From: Leisingera sp. S132
Lineage (GTDB): Bacteria > Pseudomonadota > Alphaproteobacteria > Rhodobacterales > Rhodobacteraceae
Direction of reading: 5' to 3'
Length of the DNA: 64,000 bases
Assembly (NCBI RefSeq): GCF_025144465.1
Contig: NZ_CP083553.1
Coordinates: forward strand, 3,726,001 to 3,790,000
Part shown: one piece after another, positions 53,365 to 63,338 of the stretch
How the letters are laid out: each line of letters opens with the position of its first letter
Numbering within the stretch: position 1 is the first letter of the stretch
Notes under the pieces: model-generated
Database searches by the model: none
The model's input: the letters and a program-made list of their open reading frames with translations, nothing else
Told to the model about the DNA's origin: nothing
Position numbers and translations under genes: made by a program

Positions 53365-54612
53365 TTAGTCTTTCAGGGCGAACTTTGCGGCCAGTTCGGT
53401 ATGGGCTGACCAGCGAAACTGGTCAACAACCTGAACCCAGTCCAGTGCATAGCCTGCCTCAACCAGCAGCTTGGCATCACGGGCAAAGCTGACTGGGTTA
53501 CAAGACACATAGGCGACTACAGGCGTCCGAGCCTTGGCCAATTGCACTACCTGCGCCTCTGCTCCAGCCCTGGGCGGATCGATCACTGCGGCTTCATAGG
53601 CGGCACCAAAAGGGTTGAGGTCCTCTGGCAGCAAGGGATTGCGAAACAGGTCACGGGTTTCGGTGGTGACTTTTTTCAACCCCTTCGCTTTTCGCCAGCC
53701 CGCATCCAAGGCCTTGACCATCTCGCGCTCGCCTTCAACTGCATGCACTTCGGCCGCCTGCGCCAGAGGCAACGAAAAGGTGCCGCAGCCGGCAAACAAG
53801 TCGACAATCCGCTTGGCGCCCCTGGTGATCTCCAGCACAGCGGACAGCAAAGCCGCCTCTCCTTCGCAGGTAGCCTGCAAGAAGGCTCCGGGAGGCGGGC
53901 AAACTTGCGCAGCACCAAAGGGCTGTACAGGCGGCTGTTCCATCGCAACTGGCTCATCATCCCAGGTCAGCCGGGCAATCTGGTGTTTCTCAGCCAGCTG
54001 TGCAAGTTCGATCCGCAAGGGTCCATCCAGCGGTTTGCCATTACGGACCAGAATATCAAGCCCAGCAACAGATGCAGTGACTGTCACAGCCAGCGGTGCC
54101 TTTCGGCTGGCACCTGCCAGGGCCAGCGCTTCTGCCGTTGGAACGGCCGCCAGCAAGTCTGGCTTCAGCAGCTGGCAGCCCGGAATTTCGGTAATCACAT
54201 CCGAAGCCTGGCAATGGAATCCGGCCATCGCCCCTTTCTTTGTGCGCCGAACAGCCAATGTGGCGCGGCGGCGGGACCGTGGCGGCGATGTCTGGATTGG
54301 CCGAAACTCAGTCTCTACCCCCTGCGCTGCAAGCGAATTGCGGACCACATTCGTCTTCCATTCTGCCACATAAGCATCGCTGGCGTGCTGCAACTGGCAT
54401 CCGCCGCAAGCCTTGTAATGACGGCAGGGTGGCTGCACGCGGTATTCAGACGGAGTTTCAATGCGGATATGCGTCAGGCGGTTGCCCTCAGCTACACCGC
54501 TGACAAGCTCGCCCGGCAGGGTCCGAGGGGCAAACAAGGGACCATCGGCCACACCATCACCCTGATGGCCCAGCCTGCTGATCGTTGCTGTGATTCTGGC
54601 TGCGTCAGTCAT
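53365..54612 (-). CDS. Class I SAM-dependent RNA methyltransferase (RlmD/RumA family)
   Basis: A 415-aa 5-methyluridine methyltransferase: TRAM domain at about 1-55, [4Fe-4S] cysteines in CRHYKACGGCQLQHA, SAM motif VDLFAGCGTFSLPLA, and catalytic VAYVSCNPVSFARD with the Cys nucleophile. In E. coli the relatives modify 23S rRNA; which uridine is used here is not clear. It may share a transcript with the sodium channel gene. Confidence 0.92.
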   Translation of the reverse strand: MTDAARITATISRLGHQGDGVADGPLFAPRTLPGELVSGVAEGNRLTHIRIETPSEYRVQPPCRHYKACGGCQLQHASDAYVAEWKTNVVRNSLAAQGVETEFRPIQTSPPRSRRRATLAVRRTKKGAMAGFHCQASDVITEIPGCQLLKPDLLAAVPTAEALALAGASRKAPLAVTVTASVAGLDILVRNGKPLDGPLRIELAQLAEKHQIARLTWDDEPVAMEQPPVQPFGAAQVCPPPGAFLQATCEGEAALLSAVLEITRGAKRIVDLFAGCGTFSLPLAQAAEVHAVEGEREMVKALDAGWRKAKGLKKVTTETRDLFRNPLLPEDLNPFGAAYEAAVIDPPRAGAEAQVVQLAKARTPVVAYVSCNPVSFARDAKLLVEAGYALDWVQVVDQFRWSAHTELAAKFALKD

Positions 54613-54666
54613 GGGCGCTCATTACCCCGGCATTCATGCCAGCAAAAGAAAAATGCGCCGAATTGA

Positions 54667-56514
54667 TTACTCGGCTGCAGCTGTATGCCCATTATCCGTG
54701 CAGATAAAGCCGCCGGATTGACGCGCCCAGAAGGAAGCATAGAGACCGCCTTTCGCCAGCAGCTCCTGATGACTGCCGTTTTCTGCGATCCTGCCTTTGT
54801 CCATTACAACAATCCGATCCATTTCGCTGAGCGTCGACAGACGGTGCGCAATGGCGAGAACCGTTTTGCCTTCCATCACACGGTGCAATGCAGCCTGGAT
54901 CGACGCTTCGACCTCAGAATCCAGTGCCGAGGTCGCCTCATCCAGTACCAGGATCGGTGCGTCCTTCAGAATCGCACGGGCCAGTGCTATCCGCTGCCGC
55001 TGCCCGCCTGACAGCTTCACACCGCGTTCGCCAAGGTGCGCATCATAGCCTGTACGCCCCTGGCCGTCCTCCAGTTCAGTGATGAACGCATGCGCCTCTG
55101 CTTTCCTGGCTGCGGCAATCAGATCAGCCTCTGAGGCGTCCGGCCGACCGTACAGGATATTGTCCCGTGCAGACCGGTTGAACATGGCAGTCTCCTGCGT
55201 GACCATGCCAATCTGGCTGCGCAAAGAGTTCTGCGTGACCTCCGAAATCTCCTGTCCATCAATCAGGATGCGGCCCTTCTCTTCGTCATAGAGCCTGAGA
55301 AGGAGCGAAACGAGTGTCGACTTTCCCGCCCCAGAGGCGCCGACAATACCCAGCTTTTCACCTGGGTGTATTGTCAGATCTATACCTTGCACCCCGCCGG
55401 CATCACGGCCATAGGCAAACTCCACCTGATCAAAGACAATTCCGCCTTCTCTGACTACAAGCGGCTTTGCCTCTGGCGCGTCTTCCACCCTGTCGCGCAC
55501 GGCCAGGGTTTTCATGCCGTTTTCGATTTCACCCACATTGGAGTAAATCGCCATCAGCGTGAAACTGACCCAGCCAGTCATTTGTGCAATCCGGATCGAA
55601 ACAGCGCCAGCTGCTACGATATCGCCTTCAGTGGCTGTGCCGGACTGCCACAGTAACAGGGTCGCCCCAATCAGCAGCACAGGCAGAATGCCTGCCAGGC
55701 ACATCAGGCAAAACCGGAAACCAGCCGAGAGGTAGCCGAAATCAAGCGACTTTTCCCGGAAGGAGACCATGGCGTCCTGGGCTGTGCGCTCCTCGTGCTC
55801 GGCATGGGCAAACAGTTTTACCGTCTTGATGTTCGTGATCGAATCGACCACCTGCCCGGTGACCATTGCGCGTGCGCCGGCCCGTGAACCGGAACGCTTG
55901 CGGATGCGCGGCAGGAACCAGTGGATCAGGACGAAATAGCCGATCAGCCACGCCAGAAATACCCCGGTGATGCGCCAGTCAATAGACCCTAGCAAGGTCA
56001 AGGAGCCTAGGAGTGACGCCAACGCGAAGGCCACAACATTGATCATCTCAGTGGTGACAGACGTGACAGCAGATGCTGTTTGCATCTGCTTTTGCGCGAT
56101 CCGGCCGGCAAAATCGTCGTCGAAAAACCGCACCGACTGGCCCAGCGTCCAGCGGTTCAGCCGCGACAGAACCAGCGGATTCACATTCGGCTGCACAATA
56201 ATTGCGTTGGACGCAGCAGACAGTCCAAACAGAACCGGGCGCACAAACAGGAAGAAGCCCAGCGCTAGCGCGATTACCGCAACGTTGCCAATGGAAAAGA
56301 ACTGTTCCGGCCCGCTCGCAATCGCGGTGTCGATCACTATGCCGAGGATAAAGGCGGTGCCCGCCTCCATCCCGCCTGCCAAAGCCGAAAATGCGGCCGC
56401 GAGTAGCAGCATTGGCCAGGCACCGGCTAGGCACCAGCGCAAAAAAGCTCCCAGCCTTTGCGGCGGCGGTCCGCTGGCCGGGCGGAATGCATCAATCAGG
56501 TTTCCTATGTTCAT
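54667..56514 (-). CDS. ABC exporter half-transporter, subunit B
   Basis: A 615-aa fused permease/ATPase: six transmembrane helices (about 30-320) and a nucleotide-binding domain with Walker A GASGAGKSTL, signature LSGGQRQRIALARAIL and Walker B PILVLDEATSALD. Its start overlaps the preceding exporter gene by 4 bp (ATGA), so the two form a heterodimer of the MsbA/Mdl multidrug or lipid type. The substrate is unknown. Confidence 0.93.
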   Translation of the reverse strand: MNIGNLIDAFRPASGPPPQRLGAFLRWCLAGAWPMLLLAAAFSALAGGMEAGTAFILGIVIDTAIASGPEQFFSIGNVAVIALALGFFLFVRPVLFGLSAASNAIIVQPNVNPLVLSRLNRWTLGQSVRFFDDDFAGRIAQKQMQTASAVTSVTTEMINVVAFALASLLGSLTLLGSIDWRITGVFLAWLIGYFVLIHWFLPRIRKRSGSRAGARAMVTGQVVDSITNIKTVKLFAHAEHEERTAQDAMVSFREKSLDFGYLSAGFRFCLMCLAGILPVLLIGATLLLWQSGTATEGDIVAAGAVSIRIAQMTGWVSFTLMAIYSNVGEIENGMKTLAVRDRVEDAPEAKPLVVREGGIVFDQVEFAYGRDAGGVQGIDLTIHPGEKLGIVGASGAGKSTLVSLLLRLYDEEKGRILIDGQEISEVTQNSLRSQIGMVTQETAMFNRSARDNILYGRPDASEADLIAAARKAEAHAFITELEDGQGRTGYDAHLGERGVKLSGGQRQRIALARAILKDAPILVLDEATSALDSEVEASIQAALHRVMEGKTVLAIAHRLSTLSEMDRIVVMDKGRIAENGSHQELLAKGGLYASFWARQSGGFICTDNGHTAAAE

Positions 56515-58349
56515 TCTGCTGCCTCGATGTTCAGGAATCCGCCGGACTGACGCGCCCAGAGCTGTGCATACAGCCCCTTCGCCTGCAATAGTGCCTCATG
56601 CGACCCCTCTTCAACTATACGGCCCTGGTCCATCACCAGGATACGGTCCATCTGCGCGATGGTGGACAGCCTATGTGCAATGGCGATCACCGTCTTACCT
56701 TGCATCATGCCGTAAAGAGTTTCCTGAATTACCGCCTCCACTTCGGAGTCCAGTGCGGATGTCGCTTCATCCAGCACCAGGATCGGCGCATCCTTCAGGA
56801 TCACCCGTGCCAAAGCAACCCGCTGGCGCTGCCCACCTGAAAGTTTCACACCGCGTTCACCGACATGGGCATCATACCCCCTGCGCCCGTGCGGGTCCTC
56901 AAGGTCCAGAATGAACTCATGCGCCTGGGCCTGATTGGCAGCAGCAATCATCTGCTCTTCCGATGCATCCGGGCGGCCGTACAAGAGGTTGTCCCGCACC
57001 GACCGGTGCATCAGCGTGCTGTCCTGCTGCACCATGCCGATGCGGCTCCGCAAACTATCCTGAGTGACACAACGGATATCCTGACCGTCGATCAGGATCT
57101 GACCGTACTCGGCGTCATAGAACCGTAAGAGCAGTTTCACCAAGGTCGATTTTCCGGCACCTGAGCGCCCGATCAACCCGATCTTTTCACCGGGCTGGAT
57201 AGTGAGGCTAATCTTGTTCAGACCGCCAGCTTCGCGCCCGTAGTGGTGCGAGAGATTGCGCAGTTCGATTTCTCCCCTTGTCAGCTGCAGCGGTTCCGCA
57301 TTGGCCGCATCCACCAGATCAATCGGCTGGGCAATGGTTTCCATCCCCTCGGCGACCACCCCCAATTGCCGGAAGAAGGACGTCAGCGCCCACATGATCC
57401 AGCCTGTCATAGCATTCAATCGCAAGGTCAGCGCGGTCGCGGCGGCAACCAGCCCGACCGAGGCGGAGCCTTGCATCCACAGCATCACCGCCCAGCCCAC
57501 CACGCCGACAATCAGAAGCCCATTTAGCGTGACCAGCGTGGCATCCATGACTGTGAAGATTCGCATCTCCGTCTGGAACGTCTTACGGGTATTTTCGATT
57601 GCATCCTTGGCATAGGTCAGCTCCCGGTCATGGTGGGCAAACATCTTGACCGAGTGAATGTTGGAGTAGCTGTCGACCACCCGCCCCGTCACTGTAGAAC
57701 GCGCATCAGACGATGCTTGGCTGGCTGGCCCGACCCGTTTAACGGTCCACATCACCAGCATCGCATACAGCGTAAACCACACCGCTAGCGGCAGCATCAG
57801 CCGCACGTCTGCAACCCACAGCAACACCGCCGCGCCCACCAGGTAAGCCAGCGAAAAGGTGATCGCGTCAAAAACCTGAAAGATCACCTCCCCCGCCGCG
57901 GGCGGGGTCTGCATGATCCGGTTGGCGATGCGGCCGGCAAAATCGTTCTCGAACCATCCCACAGACTGGCGCAGCACATGTTTGTGCGCCCGCCAGCGGA
58001 TCAAGGTGCCAAAATTTGGCAGAATGGCGTTGTTCAGCAGCACAACATCCAGAAATTGGATCAGCGGCCGCAGCAGCAAAATGAACAGGGCGACCAGAAT
58101 CAATTCGATCCCGTAGTCCTCCCAAACCTGCTCAGGAGTGCCGGACATGATGTCCACCACCCGGCCCATATAGTAGATCAAACCGACCTCAATTGCGGCG
58201 ACAATCACCGACATCAGCGCAGCCAGCACAAAGATCTTGTTGAAGGGTTTGGAGTAGTCGCGCAGGAACGGCCACAGACGCGTCGGCGGCGTGTTGGTTT
58301 CCGGATAGGCACAATAAGGGTCAATAAGGTTTTCGAAAAAGCGAAACAT
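56511..58349 (-). CDS. ABC exporter half-transporter, subunit A
   Basis: A 612-aa partner of the previous gene with the same layout: membrane region to about 340, then Walker A GRSGAGKSTL, signature LSGGQRQRVALARVIL and Walker B ILVLDEATSALD. The N-terminus (FFENLIDPYCAYPETNTPPTRLWPFL) is typical of alphaproteobacterial members. Both ATP sites look complete, so the pair need not be functionally asymmetric. Confidence 0.93.
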   Translation of the reverse strand: MFRFFENLIDPYCAYPETNTPPTRLWPFLRDYSKPFNKIFVLAALMSVIVAAIEVGLIYYMGRVVDIMSGTPEQVWEDYGIELILVALFILLLRPLIQFLDVVLLNNAILPNFGTLIRWRAHKHVLRQSVGWFENDFAGRIANRIMQTPPAAGEVIFQVFDAITFSLAYLVGAAVLLWVADVRLMLPLAVWFTLYAMLVMWTVKRVGPASQASSDARSTVTGRVVDSYSNIHSVKMFAHHDRELTYAKDAIENTRKTFQTEMRIFTVMDATLVTLNGLLIVGVVGWAVMLWMQGSASVGLVAAATALTLRLNAMTGWIMWALTSFFRQLGVVAEGMETIAQPIDLVDAANAEPLQLTRGEIELRNLSHHYGREAGGLNKISLTIQPGEKIGLIGRSGAGKSTLVKLLLRFYDAEYGQILIDGQDIRCVTQDSLRSRIGMVQQDSTLMHRSVRDNLLYGRPDASEEQMIAAANQAQAHEFILDLEDPHGRRGYDAHVGERGVKLSGGQRQRVALARVILKDAPILVLDEATSALDSEVEAVIQETLYGMMQGKTVIAIAHRLSTIAQMDRILVMDQGRIVEEGSHEALLQAKGLYAQLWARQSGGFLNIEAAE

Positions 58350-58563
58350 GCGGGAGCTCCAGGAGTTCGAGCAAATCGGAATACAGATGAAGACAGCGGG
58401 CCGCCCAAGGCTCCCACGTCACACGGGGCAAGGTCTCAGGCGTTAGAGAAACCAGATCCCGTAATACATCAGCATTCCTCCGTCATGTGGTTGCTGCCTT
58501 ATGGGTACGCAAGATTTGCCGTTTTGTCACCCCCCAAGGTTGTGACGCTGCTGACATCCCTTG

Positions 58564-59715
58564 TCAGTGCAAGGAGTCCAGCAGTTCCCCGCGGCTAAGG
58601 GAGAAACCTGACTCTATCCAGTCGGCTTCCATTTTCTTCAACGCCGCGCCCAGCTCCGGCCCCTTCAAATCCGGCAAAAGATCCCGCGCTTTCACCGGGA
58701 ACTTGGCATTGGCGCCCAGCTCAATATCAGTCTCTAAACTAGGGGAAAGCGGCTGTTCCAGAAAGGCAGCGCGCAGCAGAAGCGAATCCAGCGCTTTCTC
58801 CGGACCCAACTGGTACCCCAGCTCCCCTGCCCCCGCAGTAACAGCGGCTGCCTCACGGATTTTTTCCAGATGCGAGGCCTGTGCCTTACTCAGCCGCAGC
58901 GCCTTTTGCAGATCCTCCCCGCCCAGCGCCGCAAGGCGGCGTATGGCGGAGGCCGCCCGGCCTGCCTCCAGGTGAATCAGCGGCGCAAGGGAACGGTCAT
59001 CGGCCCCAGGCAAAATCTGTGCCAGGACGCCAGCCTGCCGCATTGCTGCAACCGAAGGCGCCGGGTCGGGTGCTGCCAGCAGTTTCAAGAGCTCCGCACC
59101 CACGCGCTCTTTGGACAGCGAGGCCAGCCCGTCCAGGTTGGCAGTAATCGCTGCCAGCGCATCCGCATCAAAACCCTCTGCGTGATCGCCGTACCAGGCA
59201 TGAAAGCGGAAAAAACGCAAGCTGCGCAGGTAATCTTCGCAGATCCGGTGTTCCGCAGTGCCGATAAAGCGCACCCGGCGTCGGGTGAGGTCCGCCAGTC
59301 CGCCCAGCGGGTCGACGACTTCTCCATCCGGGCGGGCATAAATCGCATTCATGGTGAAATCGCGGCGGCGAGCATCCTCAGCGATGTCGGGGGAGTATGC
59401 CACCACGGCCCGGCGGCCATCGGTCGCCACATCCTTGCGGAAGGTGGTTATCTCATGCGGGATGCCGTTTTTGACGAGGGTCACGGTGCCATGGTCGATC
59501 CCGGTCGGCACCGCCTTGATCCCGGCACGGGCAGCCAGCTCCATCACCTGCTCCGGCCGCGCGTCGGTGGCAAGGTCCATATCGGAAACCGGTTCACCCA
59601 ACAGCGCATTGCGCACACAGCCGCCAACAAACAGCACTTGCGCTCCATCCGCGGCAACGGCCAGGCACACAGCTTGCGTTGCTGGGTTCTTCAGCCATGG
59701 CTGGTTTAGCCGCAT
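58564..59715 (-). CDS. cca: CCA tRNA nucleotidyltransferase
   Basis: A 383-aa class II enzyme that adds CCA to tRNA 3' ends or repairs it. GGCVRNALLG (nucleotide-binding loop), metal-binding DMDLATDA, and the RRDFTMNAIY and DYLRSLRFFRF motifs are present. ATG 59715 with GGAGG upstream is preferred over 59769. It overlaps the Nudix gene upstream by 10 bp. Because tRNA-Arg in this window already encodes CCA, repair is a likely main duty. Confidence 0.94.
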   Translation of the reverse strand: MRLNQPWLKNPATQAVCLAVAADGAQVLFVGGCVRNALLGEPVSDMDLATDARPEQVMELAARAGIKAVPTGIDHGTVTLVKNGIPHEITTFRKDVATDGRRAVVAYSPDIAEDARRRDFTMNAIYARPDGEVVDPLGGLADLTRRRVRFIGTAEHRICEDYLRSLRFFRFHAWYGDHAEGFDADALAAITANLDGLASLSKERVGAELLKLLAAPDPAPSVAAMRQAGVLAQILPGADDRSLAPLIHLEAGRAASAIRRLAALGGEDLQKALRLSKAQASHLEKIREAAAVTAGAGELGYQLGPEKALDSLLLRAAFLEQPLSPSLETDIELGANAKFPVKARDLLPDLKGPELGAALKKMEADWIESGFSLSRGELLDSLH

Positions 59716-60323
59716 TCCCCCTCCATCCGGGCCGCAAAGCCGCGCAGCATACGTGCAGTGGCCCCCCATATGTAATATGGCCCGTAGGGAACGGTATAGT
59801 AGCGGCGACGGGTGCCGCGCCAGCGGCGGGATTCGATGATATAGTTATCCGGCTCCAGCACATGTTTCAGCGGAACCGAAAACACCTCTGCCACTTCGCC
59901 GGTTTCAGGGAGCTCCTCAAACCAGTCCCGGATCAGCGCAACCACAGGAGTCACGGAAAAACCGGTCACGGTTTCATGCTCTGGCAAACAGCCAATGACC
60001 TGAGGAAGGTCTCGCGGCAGGCCAATCTCTTCCCAAGCTTCCCGCAGCGCAGCACCGCAGACGTCCTTGTCGCCCGCATCCACCTTACCGCCGGGAAAGG
60101 CAATCTGACCTGGATGATGCTTGAGCGCAGAGGAGCGTTTCGTCAGGATCAGCCGCGGCGTGCCTGAAGCAATAGTGACCGGCACCAGCACACCGGCTGG
60201 GCGCAGCTTGCGCCCCTCCTTCAGTACAGTTTCAGGGTTCAGGTCAAAATCAGACGAGCCGCCACCCTGTCTGTTCAGGGCAGCGGAAATCCGGTTAATC
60301 AGATCCTGACCAGTGTCACTCAC
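59706..60323 (-). CDS. CoA-type Nudix pyrophosphatase (NudL-like)
   Basis: A Nudix hydrolase with the CoA-specific signature LTKRSSALKHHPGQIAFPGG ahead of the Nudix box (KVDAGDKDVCGAALREAWEE), predicted to hydrolyse CoA or its derivatives. The frame opens at GTG 60353 (215 aa); GTG 60323 (205 aa) gives the usual short overlap with the hslO stop and is preferred. Neither has a clear Shine-Dalgarno sequence, so translational coupling to hslO is likely. Confidence 0.88.
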   Translation of the reverse strand: MSDTGQDLINRISAALNRQGGGSSDFDLNPETVLKEGRKLRPAGVLVPVTIASGTPRLILTKRSSALKHHPGQIAFPGGKVDAGDKDVCGAALREAWEEIGLPRDLPQVIGCLPEHETVTGFSVTPVVALIRDWFEELPETGEVAEVFSVPLKHVLEPDNYIIESRRWRGTRRRYYTVPYGPYYIWGATARMLRGFAARMEGECG

Positions 60324-61302
60324 TTGGCGGGTTTTCCGCTTCAAATCCGACACTTGCCGGATCCAGATCGTAATGCGCGCCGCAGAACTGGCAGTCGGCA
60401 GTCACCCGGCCGTCATCCGTGGTCATCTTCTGGATATCCTTGGCTGAGTAGATCGACAGGCTTTGCCGTACCCGGTCCTCGGAACAAGTGCAGCCAAATC
60501 GCACCGGCTGGGTGTCGTAGACCCGCGGTTGTTCCTCGTGAAACAATCGGATCAGTAGGTCGGTCGGGGTCACTGACGGGCCGATCAGTTCGAGCTCTTC
60601 CACCGTGCTCAGTAGCGTTGTGGCGCGGTTCCAATTCTCTTCCTCATCCCCGGAGATCAGGTCGCTGGCCTGCAGAACCTCGCCGGACCCTTCGCCCTGC
60701 GCCGCAAAGGGAGACGCCTTGGGCATGCTCTGCAGCATAACACCGCCGGCGCGCCAATGCTCAGCGACGCCCGGTTCTGCCGACGTTCCAAAGCTGAGCT
60801 TGAACATGGTCGGCAGCTGTTCTGACTGTGCAAAATATGCTTCGGCACAGGCACTCAGAGACCCGCCGGACAGCGGCGTGATGCCCTGATAAGGCTGGGT
60901 GCCATTGCCCTGATCGATCAGAATAGCAAAATATCCTTCACCAACCTGTTCAAAAGGATTGCTGTCTGTCAGCCTGTCACGGTCAAAGCTGGCATAGGCG
61001 CGGATCTGACCGATCTCACCTTCTTTTCGCGGCGCGTAGTAATCGGTTGCGATCATCCGCACTGCCCCTTTGGACTGCACCTGCAGCGACAATTTCCAGC
61101 GCAGGGAAATCGTCTGACCGATCAATGCCGTCAAAAGCGCCATCTCAGCAACAAGCGCCTCGACGACGGGCGGGTAATCATGCTGTTTCAGGATACCGTC
61201 CAGAACACCGTCAAGCCGCGCCACGCGGCCGCGCATGTCGGATGCATCAAGCTGGAATGGCAGGACGGTGTCGTCCCACGCGATTTTCGAACCAAGAGTC
61301 AT
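60316..61302 (-). CDS. hslO: Redox-regulated chaperone Hsp33
   Basis: A 328-aa holdase activated by oxidation. The C-terminal zinc centre has C-x-C (FGCTCSEDR) and C-x2-C (ADCQFCGAHY), whose disulfide formation opens the chaperone. The N-terminal core carries the conserved LIGQTISLRWKLSLQVQSKG. It is first in a tight minus-strand group hslO-Nudix-cca. It faces the next Nudix gene with a 77-bp shared upstream region. Confidence 0.95.
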   Translation of the reverse strand: MTLGSKIAWDDTVLPFQLDASDMRGRVARLDGVLDGILKQHDYPPVVEALVAEMALLTALIGQTISLRWKLSLQVQSKGAVRMIATDYYAPRKEGEIGQIRAYASFDRDRLTDSNPFEQVGEGYFAILIDQGNGTQPYQGITPLSGGSLSACAEAYFAQSEQLPTMFKLSFGTSAEPGVAEHWRAGGVMLQSMPKASPFAAQGEGSGEVLQASDLISGDEEENWNRATTLLSTVEELELIGPSVTPTDLLIRLFHEEQPRVYDTQPVRFGCTCSEDRVRQSLSIYSAKDIQKMTTDDGRVTADCQFCGAHYDLDPASVGFEAENPPSE

Positions 61303-61379
61303 GGGGTTTCCTTACGCGCCGGGGATTGGCATACCGGGGCTATATAGGAGAAACGACACCAGAGTGAAGGGGCCGGCCC

Positions 61380-61844
61380 TTGATCAGACGTTTTGGCGAC
61401 ACACCGCAGAAGGGCCGGCGCTACCAGATGCGCCCGGGCGCATATGCGCTGCTGCCCCGCGACGGCAGGCTATTGGTCACTTGCCAATATGATCCTCATC
61501 CGGATCTGCAGCTGCCCGGAGGCGGCATCGACCCTGGCGAGTCGCCGATCCCCGCCCTGCATCGCGAGGTCTATGAGGAAACAGGCTGGAAGATCCACAC
61601 CCCACGGAAACTGGGAGCCTTCAGGCGCTTCGCCTATATGCCGGAATACGATCTTTGGGCCGAAAAATTGTGCCACATTTATGTGGCCAGGCCTCTGCGC
61701 AGGATCGGCCCGCCGGCAGAGCAAGGACATGAAGCGCTCTGGATAGACCCAGCTGAAGCTGCCGCCCAACTGGGAAATGCCGGAGACCGCTACTTTGCCG
61801 CTCTGCTGGCGGTCCGCAAGCGGCCGGGGCAGCAGAAATACTAA
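61380..61844 (+). CDS. Nudix hydrolase
   Basis: A 154-aa protein with a full Nudix box (GGGIDPGESPIPALHREVYE followed by ETGW). The frame begins at TTG 61380; ATG 61428 is another possible start, so the N-terminus is uncertain. LLPRDGRLLVTCQYDPHPDLQLPGG places it among generic MutT-like enzymes; the substrate is unknown. It is convergent with the response regulator/PP2C gene. Confidence 0.82.
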   Translation: MIRRFGDTPQKGRRYQMRPGAYALLPRDGRLLVTCQYDPHPDLQLPGGGIDPGESPIPALHREVYEETGWKIHTPRKLGAFRRFAYMPEYDLWAEKLCHIYVARPLRRIGPPAEQGHEALWIDPAEAAAQLGNAGDRYFAALLAVRKRPGQQKY

Positions 61845-61898
61845 ACACAAAATCCCAGCCGCAGCCAGGACGTCAGCATTCCGCAGTAAAAAACGCGC

Positions 61899-63179
61899 CT
61901 ATGAGCCTTGGTATTCAAACAAGGTGGCGGAGACGTCATCTTCCAGCCCATGTTCCTTACTCATCATCTGGGTCAGATGCCAATAGAGGTCGTCGAGGAA
62001 CTCTTTCCCGCTCTGCTCTGGTCCGCATTTCTGCACCAGATCTATCAAGCCCTCAGGCTCAAGCATGGACCCATCCTCCAACCGTGCTTCGGTGAATCCG
62101 TCAGAAAACAGCAGCAACCTATCGCCGTGTTCCATTTTAAATTCTTCCTGGCTGTAGCCGATATCCGGTACTAGGCCGACAGGAACGCCACCTTTGCCAA
62201 TGAACTCCATTTCGCCGGACTTACGCAGCAGCAATGGATGCGGATGACCGGCTTGCACCATCTTGACGACCCCGCTGCGAAGATCAGCGATGCAATACGC
62301 CATGGTAAAATATTCTTCGATCCCGGTATCGGCAATCAGCCGTGCGTTCAGAAGACTGGCCACCTCTTCCGGCTGGCGCAGGGCATAGAAGCGGTTGAAC
62401 CGCTTCTCCATACCAACATTTTGGTCAAAGTAATTGGAGGACAGGTAACCGCCCAAACGCGCTGTCATCATTGCAGAGGTTATGCCGTGGCCAGAAACAT
62501 CGATCGAGTAGAAACCGATTCGATTCACTCCTGGGGAGAACATCCCGACCAGATCTCCGCCGATATGGCCGCAAGGTTTCAGCAGCAAACTGACCGTCGA
62601 GGACCCAAATTCCTTAGAAAGCTCGGGTACCAGGGATTCTTGGATTTTTCGGGCCTGGATCAAGTCTTTGTCGATAGCGTCATAGACCCGTTGCAACTCG
62701 CCCAGGGTTTCCGACACTATGCGGTTCTTCTCAGAAAGCTCCCGCTGCATCCGCAAAATACGCTCGCCGGCGGATATCCTTGCCCGCAATTCATCAGAGC
62801 TGACCGGCTTTGTGAGGAAATCATCAGCACCCGCATCAAGCCCTTCAGCGACCTCATTCTTTTCACTCTTGGAGGTCAGCAGAATGAAATAGGCATAGTC
62901 CTCGCTTCTGCGGGAGCGGAACGCGCGGCAAAACTCCAGCCCGTTCATTCCTGGCATCATCCAGTCGCTGAGAATCAGATCAGGGGTTTCCTTCTGGCAG
63001 ATTTCCATTGCTGCCTCGCCGCTGTCTGCTTCAACAACATCGAATCCCCATTTCTTGAGAGAAGCCACAAGAATGCGTCTTTGCAGGCGGCTGTCGTCCA
63101 CAACCAGCACACGGCGTATTGATCCGGCCACTGTCTGGTCCTCGTCGTCCATCGAACTTTCTGGCAGCACCGAAGGCAC
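61899..63179 (-). CDS. Response regulator with PP2C-type (SpoIIE/RsbU) phosphatase domain
   Basis: A 426-aa two-domain signalling protein. The receiver domain (about 22-140) has acidic pocket D28-D29, phospho-acceptor D72 (LSDWMMPG) and Lys in FLTKPV. A coiled linker (about 145-190, ending ARKIQESLVPEL) leads to a PP2C phosphatase (about 200-426; GGDLVGMFSP, DVSGHGITSAMM, LLLFSDGFTEA). Such proteins dephosphorylate anti-sigma-factor antagonists or similar targets when phosphorylated. GTG 63179 has GAGG close by; ATG 63152 is an alternative start. Confidence 0.9.
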   Translation of the reverse strand: MPSVLPESSMDDEDQTVAGSIRRVLVVDDSRLQRRILVASLKKWGFDVVEADSGEAAMEICQKETPDLILSDWMMPGMNGLEFCRAFRSRRSEDYAYFILLTSKSEKNEVAEGLDAGADDFLTKPVSSDELRARISAGERILRMQRELSEKNRIVSETLGELQRVYDAIDKDLIQARKIQESLVPELSKEFGSSTVSLLLKPCGHIGGDLVGMFSPGVNRIGFYSIDVSGHGITSAMMTARLGGYLSSNYFDQNVGMEKRFNRFYALRQPEEVASLLNARLIADTGIEEYFTMAYCIADLRSGVVKMVQAGHPHPLLLRKSGEMEFIGKGGVPVGLVPDIGYSQEEFKMEHGDRLLLFSDGFTEARLEDGSMLEPEGLIDLVQKCGPEQSGKEFLDDLYWHLTQMMSKEHGLEDDVSATLFEYQGS

Positions 63180-63338
63180 CTCACAAATGGCAAAATCAGA
63201 AGATCTTGTGATACTATCGGCCCAGAGATTTAACAGGCGGTGAAGCCTAAAATTTGAGCTTTCTACTTTATTTCACCATATTTTTACTGCAAGCAACTTA
63301 AGATGTGCGCACAGCGAAAGATCGTAAGGACGTATCAC